41,169 nucleotides of DNA from Actinomycetota bacterium (GCA_013694625.1 JACDCD010000187.1:1-41169), one strand, 5' to 3'. Positions 1 to 8,467 are shown, numbered from the stretch's first letter. Notes: a model not told the origin generated them from the sequence alone. Program-made: numbers and translations.

Positions 1-584
1 CGATCCCCCAGGAGCGCCACCACTGCGCCGCCCCTGACCGCCTCGACGAGCCTTGCCGCAGAGTCCCGCGTCGCTGGATGCACCGTGATACCGAGCCGGC
101 GGCGGTGCCGGACGAAGAACCTGAACAACCTTTCGGGCTCGAGGACCTCGGCAACCGTCACGACCGAACGCCCGCTGGCCCCAACCCAGCCGGCCGCTGC
201 ATCCCAGTTACCGAGATGCCCCACCACGATTACGGCGCCGGTGCCGCGGGCCAGAACCTCTGTCAGATACCCTTCACCAGCACAGTGGAAGCGCTCGAGG
301 AAAAACCGTCGGTCCTGTTCGACCAGCCGGAAGGTTTCCAGCCAGTAGCGTGCATACGACTTGTACGCCTCCCGCACCAGCCGTTCGAGCCGGGCAGAGC
401 CGGGGCTTTCGCCCGTGATCCGGGCCAGGTTCGTCCTCACGGTCTCCCGCTTTGCGCCCCCGAAACGCTCCCACAGGACACCTCCGGCATGGGCCACTGC
501 GTAGGCGAGACCTTCGGGGAGGATCCGGGCCAGACGCGCCCCCCCAACAAAGGCGTAGTAGGTCACCAGGCCGGCCACCCCCAT
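1..584 (-). CDS. patA: Phosphatidylinositol mannoside acyltransferase-like protein (partial)
   Basis: Translating the minus strand from an ATG at 584 gives an open frame to the window edge, so the C-terminal third or more is missing. The protein belongs to the lipid A/PIM lysophospholipid acyltransferase family. It has the HX4D catalytic motif as GHLGNWD near residue 121, followed by the family-typical stretch ending VALLGD. In actinobacteria such enzymes acylate phosphatidylinositol mannosides at the inner membrane face. It lies 17 nt downstream of a pgsA-type gene on the same strand, the order seen in the mycobacterial pgsA1-patA-pimA locus, which supports the PIM role over a lipid A role. 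The start has no clear Shine-Dalgarno, so coupling to the upstream gene is likely. The family is secure; the exact substrate is inferred from context. Confidence 0.85.
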   Translation of the reverse strand, partial: MGVAGLVTYYAFVGGARLARILPEGLAYAVAHAGGVLWERFGGAKRETVRTNLARITGESPGSARLERLVREAYKSYARYWLETFRLVEQDRRFFLERFHCAGEGYLTEVLARGTGAVIVVGHLGNWDAAAGWVGASGRSVVTVAEVLEPERLFRFFVRHRRRLGITVHPATRDSAARLVEAVRGGAVVALLGD

Positions 585-601
585 CGGTTCGGCGCGCCGG
601 C

Positions 602-1204
602 CTAGAGAGCGCTTTTGATCTGCGCCCGGACATGGAGGAGACGCTGCAGAAAGGTGATGACCGACAGGACGGCCAGCACGGCCAGCATCAGCGGCACGAC
701 GTCGAACAGCAAGCCCGCCACGACCAGGATCAACCGCTCGGCGCGCTCGGCGATGCCGACGTTGCAGGTGAGGCCCAGTCCCTCGGCTCGCGCCTTGACG
801 TAGGACACGAGAAAAGACGCCACGAGCGCGACCAGGGCCAACGCCGTCACCCAGGAGCCTCCGGCGCCGGGCCCCCCTGGAGAGAATGCATAGAGCCATG
901 CGATCGGGGCGAACAAGAGCGCATCCGAAAGCCGGTCCAGAGTCGAGTCGAGCAGCGCGCCGAACGGGCTCGTTATCCCCCGCGCTTTCGCCACGGCGCC
1001 GTCGAGGGAATCGGCCACTCCCGCCAGGATGGCGACAAGCCCGGCGAGGAGAAAGTCGTGCCTGACGATCGCCACTGCAACCACTAACTGCAGCCCCAGC
1101 CCGGCCACCGAGATGACGTCGGGGTTGAGCCCGCTCCGTGCCAGCCAGTCCCCGACGGGCCTCATCTTGTCGTCGTAGAACTCGCGGATCTTGGCGTCTA
1201 GCAC
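602..1204 (-). CDS. pgsA: CDP-alcohol phosphatidyltransferase (phosphatidylinositol-phosphate synthase type)
   Basis: This is a 200-residue integral membrane protein with about six hydrophobic segments. Around residues 64-93 it carries the CDP-alcohol phosphotransferase signature: DSLDG, then AK where most members have AR, then G-x3-D-x3-D (GALLDSTLD). The acidic residues bind metal and catalyse transfer of the phosphatidyl group from CDP-diacylglycerol to an alcohol. The overall sequence and the following patA-like gene point to phosphatidylinositol-phosphate synthase (PgsA1), the first step towards PI and PI mannosides. The Arg-to-Lys change in the signature is unusual. The gene starts at ATG 1204 and is divergent from the EF-G-like gene. 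A generic phosphatidylglycerophosphate synthase role is the main alternative. Confidence 0.85.
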   Translation of the reverse strand: MLDAKIREFYDDKMRPVGDWLARSGLNPDVISVAGLGLQLVVAVAIVRHDFLLAGLVAILAGVADSLDGAVAKARGITSPFGALLDSTLDRLSDALLFAPIAWLYAFSPGGPGAGGSWVTALALVALVASFLVSYVKARAEGLGLTCNVGIAERAERLILVVAGLLFDVVPLMLAVLAVLSVITFLQRLLHVRAQIKSAL

Positions 1205-1257
1205 AGCACTCTCGATCGAGGGACATAGTCGTGCCCACCATGTTCCCCCATCCGGGA

Positions 1258-1280
1258 GTCCTCAGGCCCCAATTGAGGAC
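1258..1280. promoter_or_regulatory. Inverted repeat in the pgsA / EF-G-like divergent region
   Basis: A seven-base perfect inverted repeat, GTCCTCA and TGAGGAC, with a nine-base spacer lies between the two divergent starts. It could be an operator or a 5' UTR hairpin. No T-run follows it, so a terminator role is less likely. Function is unproven. Confidence 0.3.
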
Positions 1281-1372
1281 AAGTAGGATTCTTCGACCTC
1301 CATGGTGTGATCCGACTCGAAACGGGGGCCAGGCTCACCATGGCCCGGACAACGACGTGCAAGGGGGAGTGG

Positions 1373-3436
1373 ATGAAGAGCTACCCGACTGAGAACATCC
1401 GCAACATCGTCCTGGTGGGCCACGGGGGATCCGGCAAGACATCCCTCACCGAAGCCATGTTGTTCTGCTCCGGAGCAACGACTCGGCTGGGCAAGATAAC
1501 CGAGGGCAACACGGTTTCCGACTTCGACGAGGAGGAGATCCGCAAGGGGGTGTCAATCTCCACCGCCCTCGCTCCCATCGAGTGGCAGGACCACAAGATC
1601 AACATCCTGGACGCGCCGGGTTACGCCGACTTCATCGGCGAGCTTCGTGCTGCGATGCGAGTAGCCGATCTTGCGGTGTTTGTCGTGTCGGGAGTAGAGG
1701 GACTCGAGGTTCAGACGCAAGTGGCGTGGAACTACGCAATCGAGCTCGGGCTTCCTCGCATCATCTTCGTCAACAAGCTCGACCGGGAAAATTCATCATT
1801 TCGGCGCACGCTCGATCAGCTCCGTGAGGCCTTCGGCATGGGCATCGCTCCGCTTTCTCTGCCGCTCGGGCGAGAGCACGACTTTCGAGGTGTCATCTCG
1901 GTCATCGATGCAGGTGCTTTCTCCTACGACGAAGCCGGCTCTGTATCCGAAGAGCCCGTCCCAGAGGACCGCAAGGAACGGCTCGAAGAGGTGCGGACAT
2001 CGTTGCTCGACTCTGTCGCCGAAACCAACGACGAGCTACTCGAACGCTATCTCGAGTCGGGCGAGTTAACCCGTGACGAAATAGTCCATTCGTTGCACGA
2101 CGGACTCTCGCAGGCGACGATCTTCCCCGTTTTTGTCGGATCCGCCACAAAGCTCATCGGACTCGACCGCATGCTCGACGCAATCGTGGCGGCGGGCCCG
2201 TCGCCGCTCGACCGTCCGCCGATCGAATCCGAAACCGGGGACACTCGTTCGTCAAAGCCCGATGAGCCTATGTCCGCACTGGTGTTCAAGACCACCAGTG
2301 ATCCTTACGTGGGCCGGGTCAGCTACTTCCGCGTCTATTCCGGTGTTCTCAAAGGTGAAGGGACGATTCACAACTCCTCCAAGAGGATCGACGAGCGAGT
2401 GGGGCACGTCTTCACGATGCGGGGCAAGAATCAAGAGCAACTCGATGCCATCGTCGCGGGCGACATAGGAGCAGCGGCCAAGCTCGTCCACACCGTCACC
2501 GGGGATACGCTCGCGGACAAAGGCGCCCCGATGGTCCTGCCCACCATCGAGCCCCCGGAGCCCCTCCTCCCGAAGGCAATCGCACCGAAAACCAAGGGGG
2601 ACGAAGACAAGCTCATGTTCGGCCTGCAACGGCTGATCGAAGAGGACCCGGCGTTGCGGCTCGCGCGCAATGACGAAACGCATCAAACGATCTTGTGGGG
2701 CATGGGCGACGCCCACTTGACCGGGATTCTCGAGCGCCTCAAGCGCAAATTCAACGTCGAAGTCGAAGAGGTGCCTTTTAAAGTTCCCTACCGTTCGACA
2801 CTGAGGGGAAAGGCCGACGCCCTCGGGCGTCACGTCAAGCAGTCGGGAGGACACGGCCAGTACGGAATCTGCAATGTGCGCGTGGAGCCGGTAGCGCGCG
2901 GCGAAGGGTTCATATTCGAAGACAAGATCTTCGGGGGCTCGATCCCCAATCAGTGGATCCTCTCGGTCGAAAAGGGCGTTCGCGCCGCTCTGGCCAACGG
3001 CGTCGGCACCGGCTTCAACATGATCGACGTCAAGGTGGAGCTCTACGACGGTAAGTTTCACAGCGTCGACTCTTCCGACATGGCTTTCCAGCTGGCGGGC
3101 TCGCAAGCTATGAGGGACGCTGTCGAAAAAGCGGGTGTGACGTTGCTCGAACCGGTCTGGACCGTCGAAGTCCTGGTTCCGGAGGAGTTCACCGGCGATA
3201 TCATGGGCGACCTCCAGAAGCGGCGCGGCATCCCGGAGGGCATCGACCCGCTGGGAGGCGGGCGCCAGATCGTTCGGGCCAAGGTTCCGTTTGCAGAGGT
3301 CACGCACTACGCGACCGATCTGCGGTCGTTGACGGGCGGGCAGGGAACCTTCTCGTGGAGCTTCTCGCATTATCAGGAAGTGCCCCACGACCACGCGCAG
3401 AAGGTGCTGGAGGCGGCCAAAGCCGGATCTTCCTAG
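1373..3436 (+). CDS. Elongation factor G-like GTPase (EF-G2 / FusA2 type)
   Basis: This 687-residue five-domain translational GTPase has a P-loop GHGGSGKT at residues 16-23, switch II DAPGY at 80-84 and NKLD at 134-137, followed by EF-G domains II-V. It is not the canonical fusA product: the P-loop lacks the usual HIDAGKT form and the catalytic PGH histidine is Tyr. These traits mark the bacterial EF-G-like family found as a second EF-G in actinobacteria, whose cellular role is unclear. The frame opens earlier at 1307, but ATG 1373 is preceded by AAGGGGGA with about five bases of spacing, and the protein begins there with a normal family N-terminus. No rpsL, rpsG or tuf neighbours are present, in line with a non-canonical paralogue. 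Confidence 0.9.
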   Translation: MKSYPTENIRNIVLVGHGGSGKTSLTEAMLFCSGATTRLGKITEGNTVSDFDEEEIRKGVSISTALAPIEWQDHKINILDAPGYADFIGELRAAMRVADLAVFVVSGVEGLEVQTQVAWNYAIELGLPRIIFVNKLDRENSSFRRTLDQLREAFGMGIAPLSLPLGREHDFRGVISVIDAGAFSYDEAGSVSEEPVPEDRKERLEEVRTSLLDSVAETNDELLERYLESGELTRDEIVHSLHDGLSQATIFPVFVGSATKLIGLDRMLDAIVAAGPSPLDRPPIESETGDTRSSKPDEPMSALVFKTTSDPYVGRVSYFRVYSGVLKGEGTIHNSSKRIDERVGHVFTMRGKNQEQLDAIVAGDIGAAAKLVHTVTGDTLADKGAPMVLPTIEPPEPLLPKAIAPKTKGDEDKLMFGLQRLIEEDPALRLARNDETHQTILWGMGDAHLTGILERLKRKFNVEVEEVPFKVPYRSTLRGKADALGRHVKQSGGHGQYGICNVRVEPVARGEGFIFEDKIFGGSIPNQWILSVEKGVRAALANGVGTGFNMIDVKVELYDGKFHSVDSSDMAFQLAGSQAMRDAVEKAGVTLLEPVWTVEVLVPEEFTGDIMGDLQKRRGIPEGIDPLGGGRQIVRAKVPFAEVTHYATDLRSLTGGQGTFSWSFSHYQEVPHDHAQKVLEAAKAGSS

Positions 3437-3455
3437 AGCTTCTTCCCCTCGGGCT

Positions 3456-5381
3456 CTACAGGCGTCTCCTCTCGATCTCGTCGCTCACCTGTTCCACGAA
3501 GTCGTCGATCCGGACGTCGCGCCTCTCGGCCCCGGAACGGGGCCGCACCGACACCGTGGCAGACGACGCTTCGTTGTCCCCCACAATCAGCATGTAGGGC
3601 ACCTTGTGCAACTGGTGCCTCCTGATCCTTGCCCCAAGCGTGTCGTCGGAGTCATCCACGACCGCGCGAACGGCGCACCGGTGCAGCCGGGCGAGAACCT
3701 CGCCCGCATAGGTGACGTGACGATCGGCAATCGGGATCACCGCAACCTGCAGAGGCGCCAGCCACGCGGGGAAGGCGCCCGCGAAGTGCTCGACGAGCAC
3801 GCCGGTGAAGCGCTCTATGGATCCGAACAGGGCGCGGTGGATCATGGCAGGCCGGACGCGCTCGCCCGCGTCATCCACGTACTCGAGCCCGAAGCGCTCG
3901 GGCAGATGGAAATCGACTTGAATTGTGGCCAGTTGCCAGTAGCGGCCGATGGCATCGCGCACGTCGACATCGATCTTTGGCCCGTAGAACGCGCCGTCAC
4001 CAGCATCGATCTGGAACGGAAGACCGGCTCGGTCGAGCGCCTCCGGAATCGCACTCTCGGCTCGCTCCCACATCTGCTGTGCCCCGACCGCCTTTTCGGG
4101 CTTGGTCGAGAAGCGCACACGGTCGGGGCGAAGGCCCACGGTCCCGTACAACTCTCGTAGGAAGTCGATGACTCCGACAATTTCGTCCACCACCTGATCG
4201 GGGCGGCAAAAGATGTGCGAATCGTCCAGTGTCAACCCGCGGGCGCGCAGCAGGCCGTGCACGGTTCCCGAACGTTCGTACCGGTACACGGTCCCGAGCT
4301 CGGACAGCCGGAGGGGAAGCTCCCTGTATGAGCGCGTCTTGGAACCGTAGACGAGAATATGGAAGGGACAGTTCATCGGCTTGTTGAAGTACTCGGTCCC
4401 CTCGATTTCCATGGCCGGGAACATATTTTCTCTGTAATAGTCGAGGTGGCCGCTTGCGGACCACAACGCGCCCTTGCCGATGTGAGGTGTGTAGACGGGC
4501 TGGTACCCGTGCTCGAGGTGCATCCGACGCGACATCTCTTCGAGCTTCGAGCGGATGATTGCGCCGTTTGGGTGCCACACCGCAAGGCCGGGGCCGACCT
4601 CGTCGGGCCACGAATAGAGCTCGAGCTCGCGGCCGAGAAGGCGATGGTCGCGCCGCTCGGCTTCCTCGAGGCGGGACAGATAAGCCTTGAGGGCGTCTTT
4701 TGACTCCCATGCGGTCCCGTAAATGCGTTGCAGCATCGGGCGGTGCTCGTCACCCCGCCAATAGGCGCCGGAGGTACGCAGGAGCTTGAAGGCCTTGATG
4801 CGCCCGGTTGCCGGCACGTGCGGCCCCCGGCACAAATCCACGAACGCGGCCTCGCCGTCGGCCTGCCCTCCAGCTCCAGCCTTCTCCTGCTCCCCGGCGC
4901 GCCGGTTGCAGTAAATCGAGATAACCTCATCGTCCGAGGCCTCCGAGGCAAGTCCGTCGTCCCCTTTGGTTTCGGCGCGCCGGACACCCTCGATGATCTC
5001 GATCTTGTAGGGCTGTGATTTGAAGAGATCGAGTGCCTCGTCGCGCTCCACTTCGGTGCGCTCGAATCGTTGGTTCTCCTTGATGATCGCGGACATCTCG
5101 GACTCGATGCGCTCGATATCTTCCGGGGTGAAGGGCCGCGGCATATCGAAGTCGTAATAGAACCCATCCTCGATGGGAGGGCCGATCGCGTAACCCGCAT
5201 CGGGCCACAACCGCAGCACGGCCTGAGCAAGGACGTGGGCGGTTGAATGGCGCACGATCGCACGACCCAGCTCGTCGGTCTGGGTGATGACGGCGACACT
5301 AGAGCCGGCCTCCGGGACACACGAGAGGTCGCGCTGTTCGCCATCGACCATCAGCGCAACCGCCCCCTGAGCCTGCGCCAC
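3456..5381 (-). CDS. thrS: Threonyl-tRNA synthetase
   Basis: Class II synthetase that charges tRNA-Thr in the cytoplasm. From GTG 5381 the product has 641 residues: a shortened TGS region, the second additional (editing) domain with HSTAH and the CRGPH zinc-type motif, the catalytic core (NCPFH, YRYERSG, RGLTLDDSHIF) and a C-terminal anticodon-binding domain (VPYMLIVGDNE). Between the editing-domain motifs lies a low-complexity insert around residues 165-185 rich in Gly, Ala and Gln. The start is in doubt. GTG 5381 has no good ribosome site, while GAAGGAGG sits at 5442-5449 and the frame stays open from there, encoding TGS-like residues such as VTGAPDG, but with no ATG, GTG or TTG. The downstream end lies 19 nt from the convergent EF-G-like gene. 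Confidence 0.95.
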   Translation of the reverse strand: MAQAQGAVALMVDGEQRDLSCVPEAGSSVAVITQTDELGRAIVRHSTAHVLAQAVLRLWPDAGYAIGPPIEDGFYYDFDMPRPFTPEDIERIESEMSAIIKENQRFERTEVERDEALDLFKSQPYKIEIIEGVRRAETKGDDGLASEASDDEVISIYCNRRAGEQEKAGAGGQADGEAAFVDLCRGPHVPATGRIKAFKLLRTSGAYWRGDEHRPMLQRIYGTAWESKDALKAYLSRLEEAERRDHRLLGRELELYSWPDEVGPGLAVWHPNGAIIRSKLEEMSRRMHLEHGYQPVYTPHIGKGALWSASGHLDYYRENMFPAMEIEGTEYFNKPMNCPFHILVYGSKTRSYRELPLRLSELGTVYRYERSGTVHGLLRARGLTLDDSHIFCRPDQVVDEIVGVIDFLRELYGTVGLRPDRVRFSTKPEKAVGAQQMWERAESAIPEALDRAGLPFQIDAGDGAFYGPKIDVDVRDAIGRYWQLATIQVDFHLPERFGLEYVDDAGERVRPAMIHRALFGSIERFTGVLVEHFAGAFPAWLAPLQVAVIPIADRHVTYAGEVLARLHRCAVRAVVDDSDDTLGARIRRHQLHKVPYMLIVGDNEASSATVSVRPRSGAERRDVRIDDFVEQVSDEIERRRL

Positions 5382-5441
5382 CTTGGCGAGCTGAAATCCA
5401 TCCTTGACGCCGTCCGGCGCTCCGGTGACGCTGACGATCGG

Positions 5442-5449
5442 CCTCCTTC
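5442..5449 (-). promoter_or_regulatory. Strong Shine-Dalgarno upstream of thrS
   Basis: The minus strand reads GAAGGAGG, close to a perfect anti-16S match, 61 nt before the annotated GTG start of thrS. The in-frame codon three bases after it is ATC and the next is GTC. It therefore suggests initiation at a rare non-AUG codon near 5438, a leader, or a sequence change at the true start. Confidence 0.6.
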
Positions 5450-5560
5450 ATTACCGGTGCTGTGCCGCGGAACCCCTCAGGGCCGATGCTACAGGTGCCC
5501 AGTCGCGCAGATTACCGACGCGTCCGGGCCCCCGCATCGGCGACACTCCCTTTGCCGTCG

Positions 5561-6844
5561 CTAGTCTCGCGCCGAAGCCCTTGCCCATGCGGAGGCGAAA
5601 TTCGCCAGGCTCACGCCAATGGTCTCTCGCAGCGCGCTATCAACGTGATAGCTCGATGTCCCGGGCGAGATGCCCACACGCCCCAGACGCACGTAGAAGG
5701 TCTCGAAGCGGTCGAGCCCCCACCGTTCGATGAAATACGAGATCGCAGATTGAGCCTCCTGATAGCTCATGTAGATCTCCGTGCCGTCGCCGGTGGTGAA
5801 TTCGAAGTCCTTCGGCAGCCGTCCGTCGAATTCTCCAGCTTCAACACGAGCATCAAAGAACGCGAGCGCAGAAGGGTCTCGGTCGTAGGCGGTCACCTCG
5901 GCGAATCCCTCCTCGATCCAGGTGGGTATGAACACTCCCGAGGAGTCGCGAGTTGCAATATGGGCGAGCTCGTGGGTGAGGATCGTGAGCACCCGTTCCC
6001 TTGTCTGAACCTCGAATGCGTTCGGGTTCAAGATGATGCGGTGGCCCGTGAAGTCGATGCCGTGGGCGAGATCGATGGTCGAGTAGGCAAAGGCAACGAA
6101 GTTGTCGAGGTCGATGGACGTCTGCAGCATTCTGCGCAACTCCCCCTGGGAGGACGGGACGAGAACGATGACGCGCCTCGTCCAGGGACCATGCCAGTAC
6201 TCGTCCACGCGTTTCAGGCCACTTTCGGCTAGGGGTAGGAACTCGGCGCCCAGGGTCAGACAATTCTCTCCGGAACAGGGATGCTGCCACTGCAGGAAGT
6301 GATCGCTGCGGCGAGGCTCGAGTGCGCCCCGGTCCCACAGGTGGCGCGCCGAGAACAAGGCGAGGTCGTCGAGATCGGTGTCCTCCGCTACGGACCACTC
6401 TCCATCCCGCTTCACAAAGGTGTAGAAGAGATCCTCGGCCGCCTCCTCCGGATCGAAGCCCGCGATCCGGTAGCGCTCCTCGGTCAGAGGTATGGCGACG
6501 TCCTCCGCACCGGGATACCTAGCCTTGTCCGACGGCCGGACCAGGTCGCCAAACCGCTCCCATTTTGTAACCAGGCTGTAGGAGGCGAAGTCCACCGACC
6601 TCATTGCATCGAAGAGGCGGCCCTGGCGCTCGACGAACCTCTCCGACGCAGGGTCGATCGTCGCCATGAAGGCATCCTTGTCACGAATGCGCACGGCCTC
6701 GGCGCGCCGCTCCAGCAACTCGTCGATTGCCGCTGCGGCTCCGGCTGGCGGAGCGGCATGAGCGGGCAGCGCAGTAGGAGCGAGGGTGACCACGAAGATC
6801 AGCGCGAGCGCGCCTGCCGCCATCTTTGTGGTTCGATTGATCAT
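5561..6844 (-). CDS. Secreted gluzincin-type metallopeptidase (MA clan), function unknown
   Basis: The 427-residue product has a cleavable signal peptide (residues 1-30, ending AHA). An N-terminal helical/NTF2-like region of about 150 residues precedes a peptidase domain. The zinc site is HELAH at 291-295, with a likely glutamate ligand in WIEEGF at 309-314, the pattern of gluzincin peptidases with a basic-protease-like fold. A C-terminal helical segment (SYQEAQSAISYFIERWG) matches the end of such domains. It should act outside the cell or at the cell surface; the substrate is unknown. The start ATG at 6844 lacks a visible Shine-Dalgarno and is only 29-41 nt from the divergent neighbour's start, which fits leaderless translation. 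thrS follows on the same strand after about 110 nt, possibly with its own promoter. Confidence 0.8.
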   Translation of the reverse strand: MINRTTKMAAGALALIFVVTLAPTALPAHAAPPAGAAAAIDELLERRAEAVRIRDKDAFMATIDPASERFVERQGRLFDAMRSVDFASYSLVTKWERFGDLVRPSDKARYPGAEDVAIPLTEERYRIAGFDPEEAAEDLFYTFVKRDGEWSVAEDTDLDDLALFSARHLWDRGALEPRRSDHFLQWQHPCSGENCLTLGAEFLPLAESGLKRVDEYWHGPWTRRVIVLVPSSQGELRRMLQTSIDLDNFVAFAYSTIDLAHGIDFTGHRIILNPNAFEVQTRERVLTILTHELAHIATRDSSGVFIPTWIEEGFAEVTAYDRDPSALAFFDARVEAGEFDGRLPKDFEFTTGDGTEIYMSYQEAQSAISYFIERWGLDRFETFYVRLGRVGISPGTSSYHVDSALRETIGVSLANFASAWARASARD

Positions 6845-6873
6845 GTGGTCGAGACTAAGGGGCGGCGGAGCAT

Positions 6874-7260
6874 GTGGGTGAGGAGATGACTGCGCCGGAG
6901 TCGGACAACGTTGCGCTCGTCAAAGTGTACCTGCGCGCCCAGAACCTCGAGCAGATCGGGCGTTTGGAAGAGGCGATCGAGCTCTACGAACAGGGAGTAG
7001 CGGGGCGCTTCGACTCGACCGGGCCGTACGACCGCCTCATCGCCATCTACTCCGACCAGGGACGCCACGGGGAGGTCGTGCGGGTTGCGGAAGAGGCCAT
7101 CGCCAACGTCCACACCCACAGCGAAAAGAAAGCCTGGTACGAGCGCATGCGCGGGGCCGCCAAGAAAGCCATGGCAAAGGCCCCCAGGGCTGTTCCCAAG
7201 CCGCCACGCCCTTCCACCGGTTCCGGCACGCCCGACGGAGGCCGGGGGTTCGGGGGGTAA
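6874..7260 (+). CDS. Small TPR-like helical protein
   Basis: A 128-residue soluble protein. Residues 10-80 form TPR-like helix pairs (LEEAIELYEQGV, YDRLIAIYSDQGRHGEVVRVAEEAI), followed by a basic Ala/Lys-rich helix and a disordered Pro/Gly tail. TPR modules bind other proteins; the partner is unknown. GTG 6874 is used here; ATG 6886 in the same frame is an alternative, but its GAGGAG lies directly against the start. It is divergent from the secreted peptidase and precedes the MidA-type gene by 48 nt, so it may be co-transcribed with that gene. The tail codons resemble low-complexity sequence and may be fast evolving. Confidence 0.65.
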   Translation: MGEEMTAPESDNVALVKVYLRAQNLEQIGRLEEAIELYEQGVAGRFDSTGPYDRLIAIYSDQGRHGEVVRVAEEAIANVHTHSEKKAWYERMRGAAKKAMAKAPRAVPKPPRPSTGSGTPDGGRGFGG

Positions 7261-7273
7261 CCCGGTGGCCGGC

Positions 7274-7305
7274 GAGCCCCGAAGACCCCGAGCCCCGAAG
7301 ACCCC
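7274..7305. repeat. Perfect 16-bp tandem duplication before the MidA-type gene
   Basis: Two exact adjacent copies of GAGCCCCGAAGACCCC occupy the whole space where a ribosome-binding site for the following TTG-start gene would be expected. The duplication is visible directly; whether it affects translation is not known. Confidence 0.9.
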
Positions 7306-7308
7306 GGT

Positions 7309-8430
7309 TTGACCACGCTCGAACAGACTCTGCTCGAACGCATCAGCCGCAACGGGCCGATGCCCTTTGCGGCGTTCATGTCGACCGCCCTCTACCACCC
7401 TCGCCTCGGCTACTACTCGGCCGGCCGGCCGAGAAGCGGCCGGCGCGGGGATTTCGTGACCTCCCCCGAGCTCGACCCCGCCTTCGCAGAGCTGTGGGTG
7501 AACGGTTTCAGGCAGACGTGGGAGGGGTGTGGGCGCCCCGCGAGGTTCTGCGTAGTCGAGGTCGGGCCCGGCGAGGGCGCCTTTGCCGCCGGTGTCCTCG
7601 CGTCGGCAACCGGAGCTTTCGCGGATGCCCTCACCTACCATCTGGTTGAGCGGCTGGCGGCGCTCCAAGCGCGGCAACGACGCTTATTGTCCCCGCACGA
7701 GAACGTTTCCTGGAGCCCCTCTCTCCGGGAGGCGCCGGTGGCTGAAAGCGGCTGCGTGTTCGCCAACGAAGTGCTGGACAACCTCCCGGTCCATCTCGTC
7801 GAGCGCCGGGGAGGACGCCTCATGGAGGTCTGCGTCGGCGCGGTTGACGGCGGGCTCACCTTTGTGCCGCTGCCTCCGGCCAATCCCGAGCTGGCACGCT
7901 ACCTCGATCGCACTGGATTTGACCTTCCCGAAGGGCACCGCGCCGAGGTCGGCCTCGCGGCCGGGTCCTTCACGAGGCAGACTGCTGCTGCGATCGAACG
8001 AGGGGCGACCTTCTTCATCGACTACGGCGCCGAGGCGGACGACCTGTCCCGGCGCGCCGCCGGGACGCTGGTGTCCTACTCATCGTCGGGGGCCGACGAT
8101 CGGGTCCTCGAGCGGGCTGGGGCAAAGGACATTACCGCCCACGTCAACTGGACGGCGGTCCGGGGCGCAGGCGCGGACGCGGGGCTCACAATGCTCGGGC
8201 CGCGCCCCCAGAGTGAGGTCCTCGGTGCACTTGGCCTGTGGGACCTCGACGACCGGCTGCGGCGGGTGCACGGATCCGCAGCAGCGGAGGGCAAGGGCGC
8301 AGAGGCGGTGTCGGCGCTGTCGAGGCGGGGGGCGCTGGGGGCGCTTGTGGATCGGGGTGGCCTGGGGGCACTGGGGGTCATGGCCGGCGTCAAAGGGATT
8401 GCCCCGCCACCCTTCGTCACGACTCGATAG
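7309..8430 (+). CDS. MidA/NDUFAF7-type SAM-dependent protein methyltransferase
   Basis: The 373-residue protein shows the hallmarks of the MidA (DUF185) family: YHPRLGYYS and GDFVTSPE near the N-terminus, the SAM-binding EVGPGEG, FANEVLDNLPVH, the IDYG motif and DITAHVNW. Mitochondrial relatives methylate an arginine of a complex I subunit; in bacteria the substrate is not established. The start is TTG 7309. An earlier in-frame start is not available, and the N-terminus from there matches family proteins. No Shine-Dalgarno is visible because a 16-bp tandem repeat fills the upstream space. The C-terminus is rich in Gly-Ala repeats (ALGALVDRGGLGALGVM). It probably follows the small TPR-like gene in an operon and converges on vapC. 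Confidence 0.85.
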   Translation: MTTLEQTLLERISRNGPMPFAAFMSTALYHPRLGYYSAGRPRSGRRGDFVTSPELDPAFAELWVNGFRQTWEGCGRPARFCVVEVGPGEGAFAAGVLASATGAFADALTYHLVERLAALQARQRRLLSPHENVSWSPSLREAPVAESGCVFANEVLDNLPVHLVERRGGRLMEVCVGAVDGGLTFVPLPPANPELARYLDRTGFDLPEGHRAEVGLAAGSFTRQTAAAIERGATFFIDYGAEADDLSRRAAGTLVSYSSSGADDRVLERAGAKDITAHVNWTAVRGAGADAGLTMLGPRPQSEVLGALGLWDLDDRLRRVHGSAAAEGKGAEAVSALSRRGALGALVDRGGLGALGVMAGVKGIAPPPFVTTR

Positions 8431-8467
8431 CTCGGGGCGCCCGACCAGGTGGACCCTCACACTTGTC

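Noticed and set aside
2252-3394. A 380-codon minus-strand frame inside the EF-G-like gene
   Set aside because: It mirrors the codon structure of a well-supported plus-strand GTPase and has no recognisable motif.
7186-7260. Interspersed 'PEPVEG'-type repeat at the end of the TPR-like gene
   Set aside because: The reverse frame resembles common intergenic repeat translations, but there is only one copy in the window, so no repeat family can be claimed.
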